6,053 bases of DNA from Methanoregulaceae archaeon (GTDB lineage Archaea; Halobacteriota; Methanomicrobia; Methanomicrobiales; Methanospirillaceae): NCBI GenBank assembly GCA_025453715.1, contig JALOPT010000101.1:1-6053 (forward strand), read 5' to 3'. The notes beneath the pieces are model-generated. The model was not told the DNA's origin. It searched no databases and worked only from the letters and a program-made list of their open reading frames with translations. The translations under genes and the position numbers were made by a program. Of this stretch, positions 5,626 to 6,053 are shown piece after piece (within the stretch, counting starts at the first letter, position 1; each line of letters starts with the position of its first letter).

Positions 5626-6053
5626 GGTGTCTCCCTTCCGGACAAGCCCCTTCAATCACCACTACACGAGTCGATTCAGGAGGTACAAGGTATTCCCGGA
5701 GGCGGTTTTCGTCGTCAGCCCGGCAGGTTACCGGGTCAGCCCAGGAAATATAAGGCATGATATCGTATGCCTGCTGCCCCCCTGTCATCCCCATGCAGTT
5801 ATTTTTCATTATTATGCACAGCAATGGTGTTTTTTTCTCATTCACGTCGATCAGCGCCGGAAGCCCGGAATGAAGCAGTGCATAGTCACCGGTTAGTGCA
5901 ACACCCGTGCTTTTCGCGGCTACACCTATTGATGACCCCATGCCATAGCTGACAAGGCTTGTTTTAAATGGCGGGTTCATACAGAGTACGCAGCACCCGG
6001 CATCGCATATAACAGAAATCCCCCGTTCGTCCAGGATATGTATTGCAAGGATG
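5606..6053 (-). CDS. C-terminal part of an IorA-like thiamine-diphosphate enzyme (partial, start beyond right edge)
   Basis: The last 148 codons are visible, and the frame is open through the right edge. Counting from the first visible residue, DAGC (17-20) and NPPFK (26-30) precede YGMGSSIG (36-43), then GDYALLHSG (55-63), and KNNCMGMTGGQQ (83-94). The GD...NN pair 28 residues apart is the thiamine-diphosphate/Mg2+ binding motif. The order DxGC, PPF, MGxSIG, GDxxxxHSG, MTGxQ is that of the C-terminal domain of indolepyruvate:ferredoxin oxidoreductase alpha subunits. Unlike IorA, the protein stops soon after this domain (GACPEGRHHETVEC), with no C-terminal ferredoxin-like [4Fe-4S] region. It may therefore act as a non-oxidative 2-oxoacid decarboxylase rather than a ferredoxin reductase. 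It overlaps aksA by 20 bases, so it is co-expressed with it. A role in decarboxylating 2-oxosuberate to 7-oxoheptanoate is my inference. A sulfopyruvate-decarboxylase-type subunit or a degenerate IorA are alternatives. Confidence 0.82.
   Translation of the reverse strand, partial: ILAIHILDERGISVICDAGCCVLCMNPPFKTSLVSYGMGSSIGVAAKSTGVALTGDYALLHSGLPALIDVNEKKTPLLCIIMKNNCMGMTGGQQAYDIMPYISWADPVTCRADDENRLREYLVPPESTRVVVIEGACPEGRHHETVEC

Noticed and set aside
5273..5896. Long plus-strand open frame (207 codons) opposite aksA and the TPP enzyme
   Set aside because: It lies antisense to two strongly conserved genes, and its translation has no recognisable motif and an implausible Ser/Arg-rich composition.
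1..6053. CRISPR array, insertion sequence, tRNA or rRNA gene
   Set aside because: No regularly spaced direct repeats, transposase motifs, terminal inverted repeats or conserved RNA gene motifs were seen on either strand.

Overview
The window looks like chromosomal DNA of a methanogenic archaeon, most likely a member of the Methanomicrobiales. The main evidence is a tight minus-strand gene cluster for the 2-oxoacid chain-elongation pathway that makes the 7-mercaptoheptanoyl arm of coenzyme B, a methanogen cofactor. It also has split-subunit (large plus small) homoaconitase genes, ribosome binding sites matching an archaeal 16S tail (GGAGGTGA, GGAGGT) and oligo-T runs at transcript ends. The order-level placement is inference from gene content, not a database match.

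Layout. Positions 1-108 (minus) hold the first 36 codons of an unidentified membrane protein that runs off the left edge. A 206-base divergent intergenic region follows. Positions 315-929 (plus) encode a secreted, C-terminally anchored tetratricopeptide-repeat protein. A 108-base convergent gap contains a T-run for each strand. From 1038 to the right edge everything is on the minus strand and forms one operon read right to left: the C-terminal part of a thiamine-diphosphate enzyme (5606-6053, its start lies beyond the window), homocitrate synthase aksA, homoaconitase large subunit aksD, homoaconitase small subunit aksE, a cysteine-rich protein of unknown function, and homoisocitrate dehydrogenase aksF. 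All five junctions overlap, by 20, 4, 11, 1 and 1 bases. The operon promoter must lie to the right of the window.

How the genes work together. AksA condenses a 2-oxoacid (C5, C6, then C7) with acetyl-CoA. AksD/AksE isomerises the product through an unsaturated intermediate, and AksF oxidatively decarboxylates it. Three rounds turn 2-oxoglutarate into 2-oxosuberate. The aks rather than leu reading rests mainly on the YLRT loop of the small subunit (residues 24-27) and on the absence of a LeuA regulatory domain in AksA. Two operon members have no assigned role in the known pathway: the thiamine-diphosphate enzyme and the cysteine-rich 266-residue protein. After 2-oxosuberate the pathway still needs a decarboxylation to 7-oxoheptanoate and then sulfur introduction. 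These two genes are therefore natural candidates for the late, poorly defined steps, and they are the most interesting content here.
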